Source: Elymus sibiricus
Taxonomy: Eukaryota > Streptophyta > Magnoliopsida > Poales > Poaceae
NCBI GenBank assembly: GCA_039707655.1
Contig: CM077676.1
Location: 243,368,866 to 243,432,865, forward strand
Length of the DNA stretch: 64,000 nt
Direction: 5' to 3'
Part shown: positions 10,766-22,489 of the stretch, piece after piece
Numbering within the stretch: position 1 is the first letter of the stretch
How the letters are laid out: the number at the start of each line of letters is the position of its first letter
Translations under genes and position numbers: made by a program
The notes under the pieces: generated by a model
The model's database searches: none
Told to the model about the DNA's origin: nothing
The model's input: only the letters and a program-made list of their open reading frames with translations

Positions 10766-12457
10766 AAGGTGTGATCAAGTTTTGCTCATGAGAGAGAATT
10801 TTAGTCAATGGGTCTGCAATATTCAGACCCATGTGTACTTTGCAAATCCTTATGTCATACTGTAGATGCTGCTATCACGTTTTACTTGGAGCTATTCCAA
10901 ATGACTGCTCCATTATACGTATCCGGTTTGCTACTCAGAGATATCCAGATTGGTGTCAAAGCTTGCATCGACGTAACCCTTTATGACAAACTCTTTATCA
11001 CCTCCATAATCGAGAAACATTTCCTTAGTCCTTTAGTTACTAAGGATAATTTTGACCGCTGTCCAGTGATCCACTCCCGGATCACTCTTGTACCCCCTTT
11101 GCCAGACACGTGGCAAGGCACACATTAGGTGTGGTACACAACATGGCATACATTATAGAACCTATGGCTGAGGCATAGGGAATGACTTTCATTCTCTCTC
11201 TATCTTCTGCCGTGGTCGAGCTTTGAGTCTTACTCAACTTTACACCTTACAATACAGGCAAGAACTCCTTCTTTGACTGATCCATTTTGAACTCCTTCAA
11301 AATCTTGTCAAGGTATGTACTCATTGAAAGTCTTATCAAGCGTCTTGATCTATCTCTATAGATCTTGATGCCCAATATATAAGCAGCTTCACCGAGGTCT
11401 TTCATTCAAGTATCCTTTTATGCCATCCAGAAATTCTATATCATTTCCAATCAACAATATGTCATCCACATATAATATTAGAAATGCTACAGAGCTCCCA
11501 CTCACTTTCTTGTAAATACAGGCTTCACCGTAAGTCTGTACAAAACCATATGCTTTGATCACCTCATCAAAGCGTATATTCCAACTCCGAGATGCTTGCA
11601 CCAGTCCATAGATGGATCGCTGGAGCTTGCACACTTTGTTAGCACCCTTAGGATCGACAAAACCTTCTGGTTGCATCATATACAACTCTTCTTTGAGAAA
11701 ACCATTAAGGAATGCAGTTTTGACATCCATTTGCCAGATCATAAAATGCGGCAATTGCTAACATGATTCGGACAGACTTAAGCATCGCTACGGGTGAGAA
11801 AGTCTCATCGTAGTCAACCCCTTGAACTTGTCGAAAACCTTTCGCGACAAGTCGAGCTTTGTAGACAGTGATATTACCATCAACGTTTGTCTTCCTCTTA
11901 AAAATCCATTTATTCTCAATGGCTTGCCGATCATCAGGCAAGTCCACCAAAGTCCATACTTTGTTCTCATACATGGATCCTATCTCAGATTTCATGACCT
12001 CAAGCCATTTGTCGGAATCTGGGCTCATCATAGCTTCTTCATAGTTCGTAGGTTCGCCGTTGTCTAACAACATGACTTCCAGAACAGGATTACCGTACCA
12101 CTCTGGTGCGGAACGTACTCTGGTCGACCTACGAGGTTCAGTAGTAACTTGATCTGAAGTTTCATGATCTTCACCATTATCTTCCTCTCTTATTGGTGTA
12201 GGCATCACGGGAACAGTTTTCTCTGATGAGCTACTTTCCAATTCGAGAGAAGGTACAATTACCTCATCAAGTTCTACTTTCCTCCCACTCACTTCTTTCG
12301 AGAGAAACTCCTTCTCTAGAAAGGACCCATTCTTGGCAACAAAGACCTTGCCTTCGGATCTGTGGTAGAAGGTGTACCCAATTGTTTCTTTAGGGTATCC
12401 TATGAAGACGCACTTCTCCGCTTTGGGTTCGAGCTTATCAGGTTGAAGCTTTTTCAC
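10700..12457 (-). pseudogene. Copia reverse transcriptase/RNase H region, frame-broken
   Basis: The first open block (12,457-11,705) holds the integrase C-terminal region and then the reverse transcriptase start, with ENKWIFKRKTNVDGN and KARLVAKGF. A frame change at about 11,705-11,754 leads into a second block (11,754-11,389) with DVKTAFLNG and the catalytic YVDD ([14 protein letters not shown]). Downstream sequence to about 10,700 still translates in pieces as the rest of RT and RNase H but contains stops. In an active element this enzyme copies genomic RNA in cytoplasmic virus-like particles. Here it cannot be made as one polyprotein. Both active-site aspartates of YVDD survive, so decay is recent. 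Confidence 0.9.
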
Positions 12458-13251
12458 ATAAGCATCGCATCTCCAAACTTTAAAAACGACAGCTTAGGTT
12501 TCTTGCCAAACCACAGTTCATACGGTGTCGTCTCAACGGATTTAGACGGTGCCCTATTTAACGTGAATGCAGCTGTCTCTAATACATAACCCCAAAACGA
12601 TAGTGGCAAATCGGTAAGAGACATCATAGAACGCACCATATCCAATAAAGTACGGTTACGACGTTCAGACACACCATTACGCAGTGGTGTTCCAGGTGGC
12701 ATGAGTTGTGAAACAATTCCACATTTTCTTAAATGAAGGCCAAACTCGTAACTCAAATATTCGCCTCCGCGATCAGATCATAGAAACTTTATTTTCTTGT
12801 TACGATGATTCTCTACTTCACTTTGAAATTTTTTGAACTTTTCAAATGTTTCAGACTTGTGTTTCATCAAGTAGATATACCCATACCTACTCAAATCATC
12901 TGTGAAGGTTAGAAAATAACGATACCCGCCGCGTGCTTCAACATTCATCGGACCGCATACATCGGTATGTATTATTTCCAACAAATCAGTAGCTCGCTCC
13001 ATTGTTCCGGAGAACGGAGTTTTAGTCATCTTGCCCATGAGGCATGGTTCGCAAGTATCAAATGATTCATAATCAAGAGATTCCAAAAGTCCATCCGCAT
13101 GGAGTTTCTTCATGCGCTTTACACCAATATGACCTAAACGGCAGTGCCACAAGTATGTTGCACTATCATTATCAACTTTGCATCTTTTGGCATCAATATT
13201 ATGAATATGTGTATCACTACGATCGAGATTCAACAAGAATAAACCATTCAC
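12454..13251 (-). pseudogene. Copia integrase region, interrupted by a stop
   Basis: The first block (13,251-12,778) carries the HHCC zinc-binding domain, H36-x4-H41-x25-C67-x2-C70, then the first catalytic aspartate in HTDVCGP (D97). A stop and short gap precede the second block (12,756-12,454), with the catalytic glutamate context GVSERRNRTLLDM. Integrase normally inserts the cDNA and makes the 5-bp duplication seen at this element's ends. The interrupted frame means this copy could not now supply it. The order protease-integrase-RT marks Copia rather than Gypsy. Confidence 0.9.
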
Positions 13252-13490
13252 AAGGGTGCATGATCACAAGGGATATTATTCATATAAACAGAATAACCAT
13301 TATTCTCTGACTTAAATGAATAACCGTCTTGCAATAAACAATATCCAGATATAATGTTTTATGCTCAACGCAAGCACCAAATAACCATTATTTAGGTTTA
13401 ATACTAATCCCGAAGGTATTACGAGCGTGTCGATATTGATCATATCAATCTTGGAGACACTTCCAACACATATCGTCACCTCGCCCTCAG

Positions 13491-14401
13491 CTAGTCTCCG
13501 TTACTCTGCAGCTCCTGCTTCAAGTTACTAATATTAGCAACTGAATCGGTATCAAATACCCAGACCCTGCTACGAGCACTAGTGAGGTACATATCAATAA
13601 CATGTATATCAAATATACCTTTGTTCACTTTGCCATCCTTCTTATCCGCCAAATACTTGGGGCAGTTCCGCTTCCAGTGACCAGTTCCTTTGCAGTAGAA
13701 GCACTCAGTTTCAGGCTTGGGTCCAACTTTGGGTTTCTTCGTGGGAGCGGCAGCTTGCTTGCCGTTCTTCTTGAAGTTCCACTTCTTTCCCTTGCCCTTT
13801 TTCTTGAAACTAGTGGTCTTGTTAACCATCAACACTTGATGCTCCTTCTTGATTTCTACCTCCGCCAATTTCAGCATCGCGAAGAGCTCGGGAATTGTCT
13901 TCTCCATCCCTTGCATATTATAGTTCATCACGAAGCCTTTATAGCTTGGTGGCAGTGACTGAAGAACTCTGTTAATAACACTCTCATCCGGAAGATCGAT
14001 TCCCAGCTGAGTCAAGTGGTTGTGGTACCCAGACATTCTGAGTATGTGTTCACTGACAGAACTGTTCTCCTCCATCTTACAGCTAAAGAACTTGTTGGAG
14101 ACTTCATATCTCTCAACCCGGGCATTAGCTTGAAATATCAATTTCAGCTCTTGGAACATCTCATATGCTCCGTGGCGTTCAAAACGCTTTTGTAGTCCCG
14201 GTTCTAAGCCGAGAGCATGGCACACTGAACTATCGAGTAGTCATCAGATCGAGCCTGCCAGGCGTTCACAACGTCTGCAGCAGCTCCTGCAGTAGGTCCA
14301 TCACCTAGCGGTGCATCAAGGACATAATCCTTCTGTGCAGCAATGAGGATAATCCTGAAGTTACGGACCCAGTCCATGTAATTGTTACCATCATCTTTCA
14401 A
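13491..14401 (-). pseudogene. Copia gag and protease start, frameshifted
   Basis: An N-terminal block (14,401-14,204, containing DDGNNYMDWVRNF) overlaps in a different frame with the main block (14,225-13,491), so a frameshift lies near 14,205-14,225. The main block has a basic region and a CCHC zinc knuckle, CFYCKGTGHWKRNC (C175, C178, H183, C188), for RNA binding. The protease begins at VWVFDTDSVANI, where the usual DTG/DSG active-site glycine position reads DTD, so the protease appears disabled. Further protease sequence to 13,252 is broken. Confidence 0.9.
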
Positions 14402-15676
14402 CTAAGCTTTCTCTAGGAACGTATCAAAAACAGGGGAGCTACAACGCGAGCTATTGATCTACAACATAATTTGCAAAGACTATCAGGACTAAGTTCATGA
14501 TAAATTAAGTTCAATTAATCAAATTACTAATGAACTCCCACTTAAATTAACATCCCTCAAGTTAACTAAGTGATACATGATCCAAATCAACTAGCCCATG
14601 TCCGATCATCACGTGAGATGGGATAGTCATCAATGGTGAACATCTCCATGTTGATCATATCTACTATATGACTCATGTTCGACCTTTCGGTCTCCAGTGT
14701 TCCGAGACCATGTCTGTACATGCTAGGCTCGTCAAGTTTAACCCAAGTATTCTGCTTGTGTAAAACTGGCTTACACTCGTTGTATGTGAACGTAGAATCT
14801 ATCACACCCGATCATCACGAGGTACTTCGAAACGACGAACTTTAGCAACGGTGCATACTCGGGGAGAACACTTTTATCTTGAAATTTAGTGAAGGGATCA
14901 TCTTATAATGCTACCGTCGTTCTAAGCAAAATAAGATGCATAAAGGATAAACATCACATGCAATCAAAATATGTGACATGATATGGCCATCATCATCTTG
15001 TGCTTTTGATCTCCATCTCCAAAGCATCGTCATGATCTCCATCGTCACCGGCTCAACACCTTGATCTCCATCGTTGCGTCGTGGTCGTCTCGCCAACTAT
15101 TGCTTCTACAACTATTGCTAACGCATAGCGAAAAAGTAAAGCAATTACATGGCGCTTGCATTTCATACAATAAAGAGACAACCATAAGGCTCCTGCCGGT
15201 TGCCAATAAATTACAAAACATGATCATCTCATACAATAACGTATATCACAACATGTCTTGACCATATCACATCACAGCATACCCTGCAAAAACAAGTTAG
15301 ACGTCCTCTACTTTGTTGTTGCAAGTTTTACGTGGCTGCTACGGGCTTCTAGCAAGAACCGTTCTTACCTACGGCACAAAACCACAACGGTGATTTATCA
15401 AGTTTGCTGTTTTAACCTTCAACAAGGACCGGCCACAGTCAAATTTGATTCAACTAAAGTAGGAGAAACAGACACCCGCCAGCCACCTTTATGCAAAACA
15501 AGTTGCATGTCTGTCGGTGGAACCGGTCTCATGTACGTGGACATGTAAGGTTGGTCCGGGCCGCTTCATCTTACAATACCGCTGAATCAAAATAAGATGT
15601 TGGTGGTAAGCAGTATGACGATCACCGCCCACAACTCTTTGTGTTCTACTCGTGCATATCATCTACGCATAGACCT

Positions 15677-15690
15677 GGCTCATGATGCCA
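15677..15690 (-). promoter_or_regulatory. tRNA-iMet-type primer binding site (variant)
   Basis: One base inside the 5' LTR the element reads TGGCATCATGAGCC. This resembles the initiator-tRNA-Met complement TGGTATCAGAGC but has substitutions and an insertion. Priming efficiency may therefore be reduced. Confidence 0.65.
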
Positions 15691-15691
15691 C

Positions 15692-17449
15692 TGTTGGGGA
15701 ACGTTGCATGGAAAACAAAAAAAATTCTACGCACACGCAAGATCTATCCATGGAGATGCATAGCTACGAGAGGGGGAGTGTGTCTACGTACCCTCGTAGA
15801 CCGTAAGCGGAAGCTTTAGAACAACGCGGTTGATGTCGTCGAACAACTTCACGATCCAACCGACCGAGTACCGAACGTACGGCACCTCCGCGTTCAGCAC
15901 ACGTTCAGCTCGGTGACGTCCTCGACTTCTTGATCCAGCAAGATGGCGAGGTAGTGGATGAGTTCCGGCAGCATGACGGCGTGGTGACGGTGATGGTGAT
16001 GCTATCTCCGCAGGGCTTCGCCCAAGCACTGCGAAAATATGACCGAGGGACGGAACTGTGGAGGGGGGCGCCGCACACGGCTAAGACAATGTTGTGTTCT
16101 TGTTTGGGGCGCCCCCTCTCCTCTATTTATATATGTGTAGGGGCTTGGAGTAGAAGGAATAGTGCCACGTGAACAGTACCACGTGAATAGTACCATGTGA
16201 ATAGTACACATGTGGACTTGGACTCCAAAGTCCAATCATATTCCTACTAGGACTCTCTTTTTTTCCTTCCCTAGCTGCGTGGGCTTTTGAGGACTTGGTG
16301 CGCCTGGCCCAATAAGGCCAGGGCGCCTCCCCTTAGCCCATGCCAGCCCTTGGGACGTGGTGGACCCACTTGTGGACTTCCGGACCCCTCCGGAATCCTC
16401 CGAAACCTTCTGGAAGCTTCCCGGTACAATACCAAAAAAACTGCACCTTTTTCCGGAACCCAAAATATGACTTCCCATATATAAATCTTTACCTCTCGAC
16501 CATTCCGAGACTCCTCGTGACGTCCGGTATCTCATCCAGGACTCCGAACAATATTCGGTTACCAATTCACATAACTCATATAACACTATATCGTCAACGA
16601 ACGTTAAGCGTGCGGACCCTACGGGTTCAGGAATGATGTAGACATGACTGAGACGCCTCTCTGGTCAATAACCAATAGCGTAACCTGGATGCTCATATTG
16701 GTTCCTACCTATTCCACGAAGATCTTATCGGTCGAACCGCAATGACAACATACGTAATTCCCTTTGTCCGTCGATATGTTACTTGCCCGAGATTCGATCG
16801 TCGGTATCTCCATACCTAGTTCAATCTCGTTACCGGCAAGTCTCTTTACTCGTTCCGTAATACATCATCCCGTAACTAACTCCTTAGTCACTTTGCTTGC
16901 AAGCTTCTTATGATGTGCATTACCGAGAGGGCCCAGAGATACCTCTCCGAAACACGGAGTGGCAAATCCCAGTCTCGATCCATGCCAACTCAACAGACAC
17001 CTTCGGAGATACCTGTAGAGCATCTTTATGATCACCCAGTTACGTTGTGACGTTTGATAGCACACAAGGTATTCCTCCGGTATCCGGAAGTTGCATGATC
17101 TCATGGTCGGAGGAACATGTATTTGACATTCAAGAAAGCAGTAGCAATAAACAGAACGATCATATGCTAAGCTAACAGATGGGTCTTTTCCATCACATCA
17201 TTCTCCTAATGATGTGATCCCGTTATCAAATGACAACTCATGTCTATGGTTAGGAAACCTTAACAATCTTTGATCAACGAGCTAGTCTAGTAGAGGCTCA
17301 CTAGGGACACGGTATTTGTTTATGTATTCACACATGTATTTAAGTTTTCGGTCAATACAATTCTAGCATGAATAATAAACCTTTATCATGAAAAAGGAAA
17401 TATAAAATAATAACAACTTTATTATTGCCTCTAGGGCATATTTCCATCA
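15692..17449 (-). repeat. 5' LTR of the Copia element
   Basis: Same length (1,758 bp) and termini as the left LTR. In the element's orientation this copy would contain the promoter. It is followed by the CTCGC duplication at 17,450-17,454. Confidence 0.95.
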
Positions 17450-17454
17450 CTCGC
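17450..17454. repeat. target-site duplication CTCGC, right copy
   Basis: Identical to 8882-8886 and directly abutting the LTR end ATCA at 17,449. Confidence 0.95.
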
Positions 17455-18015
17455 TTCCCCACCACTCATCGGAGTGGAACCCCCGGCTAATGCTTCAACC
17501 GGAGGGGAAGGGGGCACCTGCGCTTCCGTGGAGCCCATGCGGGGTCGACGATGGTCTACGCTGAAGAAGAACCGTGCAAGACACCGGCTGTGTACGCCGG
17601 CGTCGCCTCGGCGGTGGCCTTCATTGGATACAAGCGGCGGCGGCCTCCCATGTTCTACTTCTCCTCGATGATGGCGTTCTAGCGCGGACATGCTGGTCGC
17701 CACTCTATCGACATCCACGCAGCCGGCTTCTTTCTCTGCCTGCATGGCGCCGCTACCCGTGAGTCGAAGGCGGATGGCGCGGTCGCAGGCACTGGAGGCG
17801 CCGTGCGGGCGTGGAGCAACTCGCCAGTCCTCCTCGAGCTGACCTGGAGCGTCGAGTTGCTGAACCACATGCTGGCTGGGGGTAGCAACTGGCTCCGTCG
17901 GACTAGGCGAGGGAGGTGGAGCAGCGAGCTGCCTCGCTCGTAACCGCCGGGCTAGGCGGGCCACCCAACCGGCTTTTATGCCAGAGAACTGATCTTTCTG
18001 CTCGTCGGATGCCAT
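17450..18015 (-). pseudogene. unrecognised GC-rich reading frame truncated by the Copia insertion
   Basis: From ATG at 18,015 a GC-rich frame runs to the insertion point. It starts MASDEQKDQFSGIKAGWVAR, then an arginine-rich segment (LARRLRARQ), a proline/serine-rich stretch, and a poorly conserved-looking remainder. Removing the Copia element and one CTCGC copy continues the frame through S-R-P-L-R to a TGA, so the original protein was about 190 residues and lost only its last few. A pyrimidine-rich leader precedes the ATG. I recognise no family. It could be a small gene, a gene fragment captured by a transposon, or a chance GC-rich frame. Confidence 0.4.
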
Positions 18016-19420
18016 CGAAAGAGTGGAGAAAATTGTGGAAGGAGGAGCTTGGCCGGCGTTGCGTTTAATGCTGGCCCGCTCCTGAACGGATGTGTGGATG
18101 TACTAGGTTTCTTGGCTTCCACGCAGGTTTAATGGAAGCGTTTGAATGCGGCGAGGAGGCGCGTTCAGCCGGGCGTGCAGCGGGCGGCGCCCTCGGCCGG
18201 CGCGCCGCTTCAATGGCGGACACGACCTCTCACTCTCACTGCGTCCGCCCTGAGCCGCCTTCAATGTGGAGCGGCACACTCTACATCGGCGTGAATGTGG
18301 GCAGCTGGCGCCGGGCGGGAAGCGCACGCGGGAGGGGGAGGGGTTTTCGGTGGGCCAGGGCGGTCAGAACCTCAGAAGCGGGCTTGGGATCAGTCTGGAC
18401 TCCTGATTTATGACGCTTCAGCTAGGATGAATCTCCATCGTGTGGAACCACACAAGAAAGCTGTGACCATGGTTCCCGTTGCCCGCCGCTATGGATTGTG
18501 CCTTCTATGAAGAACGCCTGGGACTGGAACCAGGTGGTGTACATGGAGTCCATCGATAATGTTTAAGTGGAGTAGTCGTGCACAAAATTATGGGAGCGCT
18601 GTTAATCTATGTAGAGTAGTGCATAAATTTTAATACAGGAATCACATTAGCTAAATGACAGTCGACTGAATTTCAAATCGGGGTCATTCGATTTTTGAGA
18701 GTTCGCCGTAGGGAAGGAAGGATAAGGAAGGGGCTCGCCGGGGGGCTACCCCATTATCTATCTTAGGGTTTCGGGTGGGCGCGGTGGTGGGGGCGGTTCA
18801 GGGGAGGGCGGCGAGCCGGTCGCAGGAGCGCCGCCGGCTGCGGGGGGCGGGAGCCGGTGGTTCGGGCGGCGGCCCGTGCGGTGGTCTGTTGGGGAAGAAG
18901 AAGAGGTGAGGAAGAAGAAGGGTTAGGAGACGTAGGATCTTCATCCAACCGCCTGAAATGGTCGACTGGTCCAAATGATGAAAGTCAGGTGACTTGCATG
19001 TCGCCATTCCCTACAGGAATGGAGTATGAACTTGTGTGGCATGTTGGCATATGTCCCTTAGAACTTACTAGTAAATGTGTACGTGCTACTTGTGTGGCTG
19101 TTGCACGGGCTCCGACAAGCTTTGTGAGATTACTAAAAGGTGGCGCAGCTTTGGCTATAACTCACCTTGCGCTTGGCTCTTCGCCTCTTCCGGAAGTCAA
19201 ACAATGATGATGGTACTACTACTAGTAGTACTATTGTAGTATGAGTAGTAGGAGTATATAGTTTTGGCAATCTGACACCGAATGAACTACTACACGTCCA
19301 CCACGTAGTAAGCAAAAGCTTCTCCTCGTCCTATGAGCCACCGAGTGCGCATGGGCGAGGGAGAGGGCATAGTAAGCAAGCTTCTCCTCGTTCTGCGAGT
19401 TGACGGGACACATCAAAGTA
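18016..19420. other. GC-rich then mixed sequence without a supported gene
   Basis: 18,016-18,410 is GC-rich flank of the truncated frame and may be its promoter. 18,740-18,950 on the minus strand is a proline-rich open frame preceded by AAACCC-type leader sequence, but the composition alone could explain it. Nothing else is recognisable. Confidence 0.35.
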
Positions 19421-19421
19421 G

Positions 19422-19490
19422 TACTCCCTCTGGTCCTTTTTAGTCCGCATATAAGTTTTGTCCGAAGTTCTGTACTAGTAGTCTCCAAAA
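19422..19490. mobile_element. truncated Stowaway-like MITE end
   Basis: TACTCCCTCTGGTCC followed by TTTTTAGTCCGCATATAAG is the typical left end of a Triticeae Stowaway element (TA target plus CTCCCTC). No matching right end is found nearby, so only a fragment remains. Confidence 0.6.
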
Positions 19491-19559
19491 AGGGCCGACC
19501 ATGTCCATGGCTACCATCCCGTGCTCCATCACTGTACGTGCACGATTCACGTGCCATTG

Positions 19560-19835
19560 AAGAAAAATAATTGCGTACGTGGCATTGAAGAAAAAAACTT
19601 TATTTACAAATAACGCGCCACCGCATCATGGTCGAACTTTGATTCGTTCACGCGTGGTTCCCGAGCCTCCACTTAAGTGAACAACTACTACACGCGTCAA
19701 ATTATCACGTGAGCTGCCTCTTCGTACAGAAATGAGCTCCACCGTGTACCCGCGCGTGTGTGTTAGGGAAAGAGGCAAAGAGTACGTGCGTCGGTGCGTG
19801 CACCTCTTCTCTTCGTGCACGTACTCCTTTTTTTG
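19560..19835. repeat. promoter-like module, copy 2 of 3
   Basis: Shares ordered landmarks with 8210-8480 and 22,490-22,745: TTTATTTACAAATAACGCGC, ACGCGTCAAATTATCAC, GAAATGAGCTCCACCGTGTA and ACCTCTTCTCTTCGTGCACG. It is closer to the 22.5-kb copy than to the 8.2-kb copy. No first exon follows it. Confidence 0.7.
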
Positions 19836-20099
19836 CGGGTGATTCATGCATGTACTCCACCTTCATTGGTGACCATTGGTGAGTCCACTTACACTACTTA
19901 TCTCCATATTCTTGCATGACACGTGGACCTAGATGCTGGATGTCCCACGTGTCGGCAAAAGGAAGAAGAACAATTTCTGACGATCAAGGAGCCAGGAACC
20001 GCGCGGTGGAGTCCGAAACACGGCAGCCCAGTGTAGTTACATCATACATGGCCCACCTCACGCTATCACCATATTCTCGGCCTCCGTGGGACACCTAGC

Positions 20100-20788
20100 T
20101 CCACCAACCCATATCGCTTCTAGTTCCTCTTCTCTCTCAAAGTGCGGCGGGTTGGCGATTTTGCCGTGAATTGAGGTCGGTTTGCTCCCACTCCCTCCCA
20201 CATGTTAGTGATATGCCAAGAGCATTCTAAAAAAATGATATGCCAAGAGGAACCGCTTTGACCGACGGACCAAACGCGACAGGCGTGCCGTGAGTGAGTC
20301 CAGTTTCTCGTTTTGAACTTGTTTGGTGTAGTAGTAACACTTGGTTTTGCACCTTCATAGATTGATGCAAATCCCCGCTAAAAAGGCGCTTTGCTTTCTA
20401 CTAATCCCGTCAACCGTCCTGCTACAGTATATCACTCACATCTGGTTTATAGAGCTTAATCTCCAAATTTTTGTGTTACTATACCATTTTGTCAGTCTAA
20501 ATTTTACTGGTCACAATCACATGTTTAGACTTCAAAGCGCATTAAATTGTTGCGTGCAAGGATTAACAGAAAACTAACCAGTGCATGTAAATGTTATTGG
20601 TCATTGTACTCCTCACGCATGCATGCGTTGATAAGTACTACTCCAAACGCTCACCATCTAGTAGTTCATTGGTTGGTTTCAATTTTTGAATTGAGCGCCA
20701 TAAACCCATATTGATGCTGTGCTGCTACCGTCCAATATTCGTGTGTGGTGGTTTCTAGAATAGAAAGGAGGTACTTACTGTGGGAAAG
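20100..20788. other. no gene seen
   Basis: A mixed-composition stretch containing a duplicated ATGATATGCCAAGAG-like phrase near 20,210-20,250 and the short self-complementary GCATGCATGC near 20,617. No coding region is supported. Confidence 0.4.
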
Positions 20789-20899
20789 GTGAAATGATGG
20801 TTGCTTCGTCCGAGCAACTTACTGTGGGAATATTGGAGTACGAGCGGATTCAACGAATAGTGAAATGATGGTTGCTTCGTCCGAGCAACTTACTATGGC
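20789..20899. repeat. 71-bp-period direct repeat
   Basis: GTGAAATGATGGTTGCTTCG followed by TCCGAGCAACTTACT occurs at about 20,789 and again at 20,860, nearly identical. This is a recent-looking local duplication. Confidence 0.85.
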
Positions 20900-21678
20900 A
20901 AAGGTGGGGTCCTGTGATTTGACTGCTCAATAGTCATTATTACTGCGGTGCAACGACCAGGGTGAACCCCCCTATGGTTGTGCACTCAATATTGGTGCAT
21001 GGCACGTGGACCAGGATGCTGGATGTCCCACATGTTGGCGAAAGGAAGTTCAATGGTTTCTGGCATTGCTATCAAGCTTTCAGGATTTGTTTATATGTCA
21101 CATAATTTTCCAGCATAATAAATTATACTGTAATGCTATGAAGCTTTCAACTTTGGTTTCTTGTGTCCACTTGCCTCCAAGGTTGTCTCGTTACACAATT
21201 CCATCAAATACAAAAAAACAAACATGGATGCTAATGCATCACAATGATTCGCAGATCAACCCCAATATTTACATCACAACTGAAGAAAAAGTTGTGAGAA
21301 GGTCTACAAATAAAGAAAAATTAAAAATTGATCGATACTGTCCGTAGGCATGGTTCCATTTCCTGGCCACGGTGTTCATTGGTTAGCAGCTAGTTTCACG
21401 CAGCTCTGTCGAACTTAACAAGACATGTTAGCCAAGAAAGAAGTCTATGGAGGACATGGACCATCCGATCATTTTGTGCAGTTCCACTAAAATCGAGCTG
21501 AGCATCCCTTTTTGCATAGATATGAATAAGTGTTTTTACAATAATAGTGGCACTAGGTGATGAAACATACACACACAAATAGAAGCCGATCACCTTTGCA
21601 ATCTCTCGTAAAACTAACTACTTGTTGGAGAAGATTAGGCTCGGAGTTGGATGAGGAGGATAGCACAACCAATCTCCC

Positions 21679-21742
21679 TTTGTGCAGTCCCACTGAAATG
21701 TAGAAACATTGCCCGTGTGACATTTTAGTGGAACTACACAAA
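21679..21742. other. hairpin formed by an inverted pair of the repeated motif
   Basis: The left arm 21,679-21,700 (TTTGTGCAGTCCCACTGAAA plus TG) and right arm 21,721-21,742 pair over 22 bp with three mismatches, around a 20-nt loop. The homologous place in block A (about 6,971-7,040) keeps only a degenerate right arm. Confidence 0.65.
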
Positions 21743-22099
21743 ACACTCTTAAGAAAAAAGTGATTTGTGCAGTTCACCAAAAGGTCGCAATAGCAACGAG
21801 GTGAAATGGATAGCCCTATTTGCAAAAAGAGGTAGAAAGGAAACAATTACCGGTCAATAACAGTTGATGACACATACGCCGACAAAAAGAAGCATATTCA
21901 TTGTCTTCAGGGGGAGATAGCAGCACAGTGGTTTCTCTCAAACGGTGTGAGGACGAGATTGCAAAATGGGAGGTACACCGGCCGAGCTACGTTTTAGGCA
22001 AAGAACTAGAGAAGATCCACATGCAGGATTTTCCACATGCAGCGACCTGGGAAATTGGGAAGTGGAGCAAGGCCAGTTCCAGAGGAAGTTGTACCTGAG

Positions 22100-22440
22100 G
22101 GTCATCGGGATGTAACTAGGAGGGCGGCGGCGGCCGGGATCTGCTGCGGCAGCGAGCAAGGGGCGAAGGCCCTACTGCGCCGGAGCTTGGTCGGAGAGAA
22201 CGGCGGGTACCGCAGATCGGGACGCGCTGGCAGTGAGTTTCCTGCCTCGACGCCGGTGACCGGGGCAACGCAGCACATCCTCCCTTTCCGCTGGCGGACG
22301 GGATCTGGCTGGATCAATGACCAGCAGTGAGAGAGAGAGAGAGATTGGCCCCCGCCATCTTGTGTGAGAAAGTGTGAAGAGACGAACCCCAGCAAGCAAG
22401 CATTGAGGCTCCTGCCTATATTTTATACTAGTATAGTAGA
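22100..22440 (-). promoter_or_regulatory. putative first exon and core promoter, block B
   Basis: Read on the minus strand, TATAAAATATAGG (about 22,420) precedes a leader with a CT repeat and then a GC-rich segment ending CTCAG|GTACAAC (about 22,094), a good donor. A 98-codon open frame exists but is not conserved with block A. Likely a remnant of a duplicated transcription unit. Confidence 0.4.
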
Positions 22441-22489
22441 GCGGTGTTCTTTTTTCTCTCGTTAACAATCGTTTTATATTCTGTACGTG

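Larger units (their letters stand above)
8887..17449 (-). mobile_element. complete Angela/WIS/BARE1-type Copia LTR retrotransposon
   Basis: The element is 8,563 bp. Two 1,758-bp LTRs (8887-10,644 and 15,692-17,449) flank a 5.05-kb internal region coding on the minus strand in the Copia order gag, protease, integrase, reverse transcriptase, RNase H. On the element's own strand the LTR runs from TGATGGAAATATGCCCTAG to GTTCCCCAACA. The 5-bp duplication CTCGC on both sides proves an intact insertion. By eye the LTRs differ by about twenty substitutions and two 1-bp indels (roughly 1.2%), so the insertion is young, perhaps around half a million years at commonly used grass LTR rates. The coding region has several stops and frame breaks, so the copy is not autonomous. 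The family name is recognition, not search. Confidence 0.95.
19912..21062. repeat. pair of dispersed direct repeats about 1.08 kb apart
   Basis: The segment at about 19,915-19,980 (CACGTGGACC, GATGCTGGATGTCCCAC, AAAGGAAG) recurs at about 20,998-21,062 with substitutions. This indicates an additional internal duplication between the 19.6-kb module and block B. Confidence 0.65.
21230..22440. repeat. duplicated block B (counterpart of 5,700-8,160)
   Basis: Contains the same series of landmarks as block A but is about half as long. Motif copies lie at 21,474-21,494, 21,679-21,700, 21,721-21,742 (inverted) and 21,764-21,784. As in block A, AT-rich DNA with the repeated motif lies downstream (minus sense) of a GC-rich exon-like end. 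No shared protein frame is visible. Confidence 0.6.
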
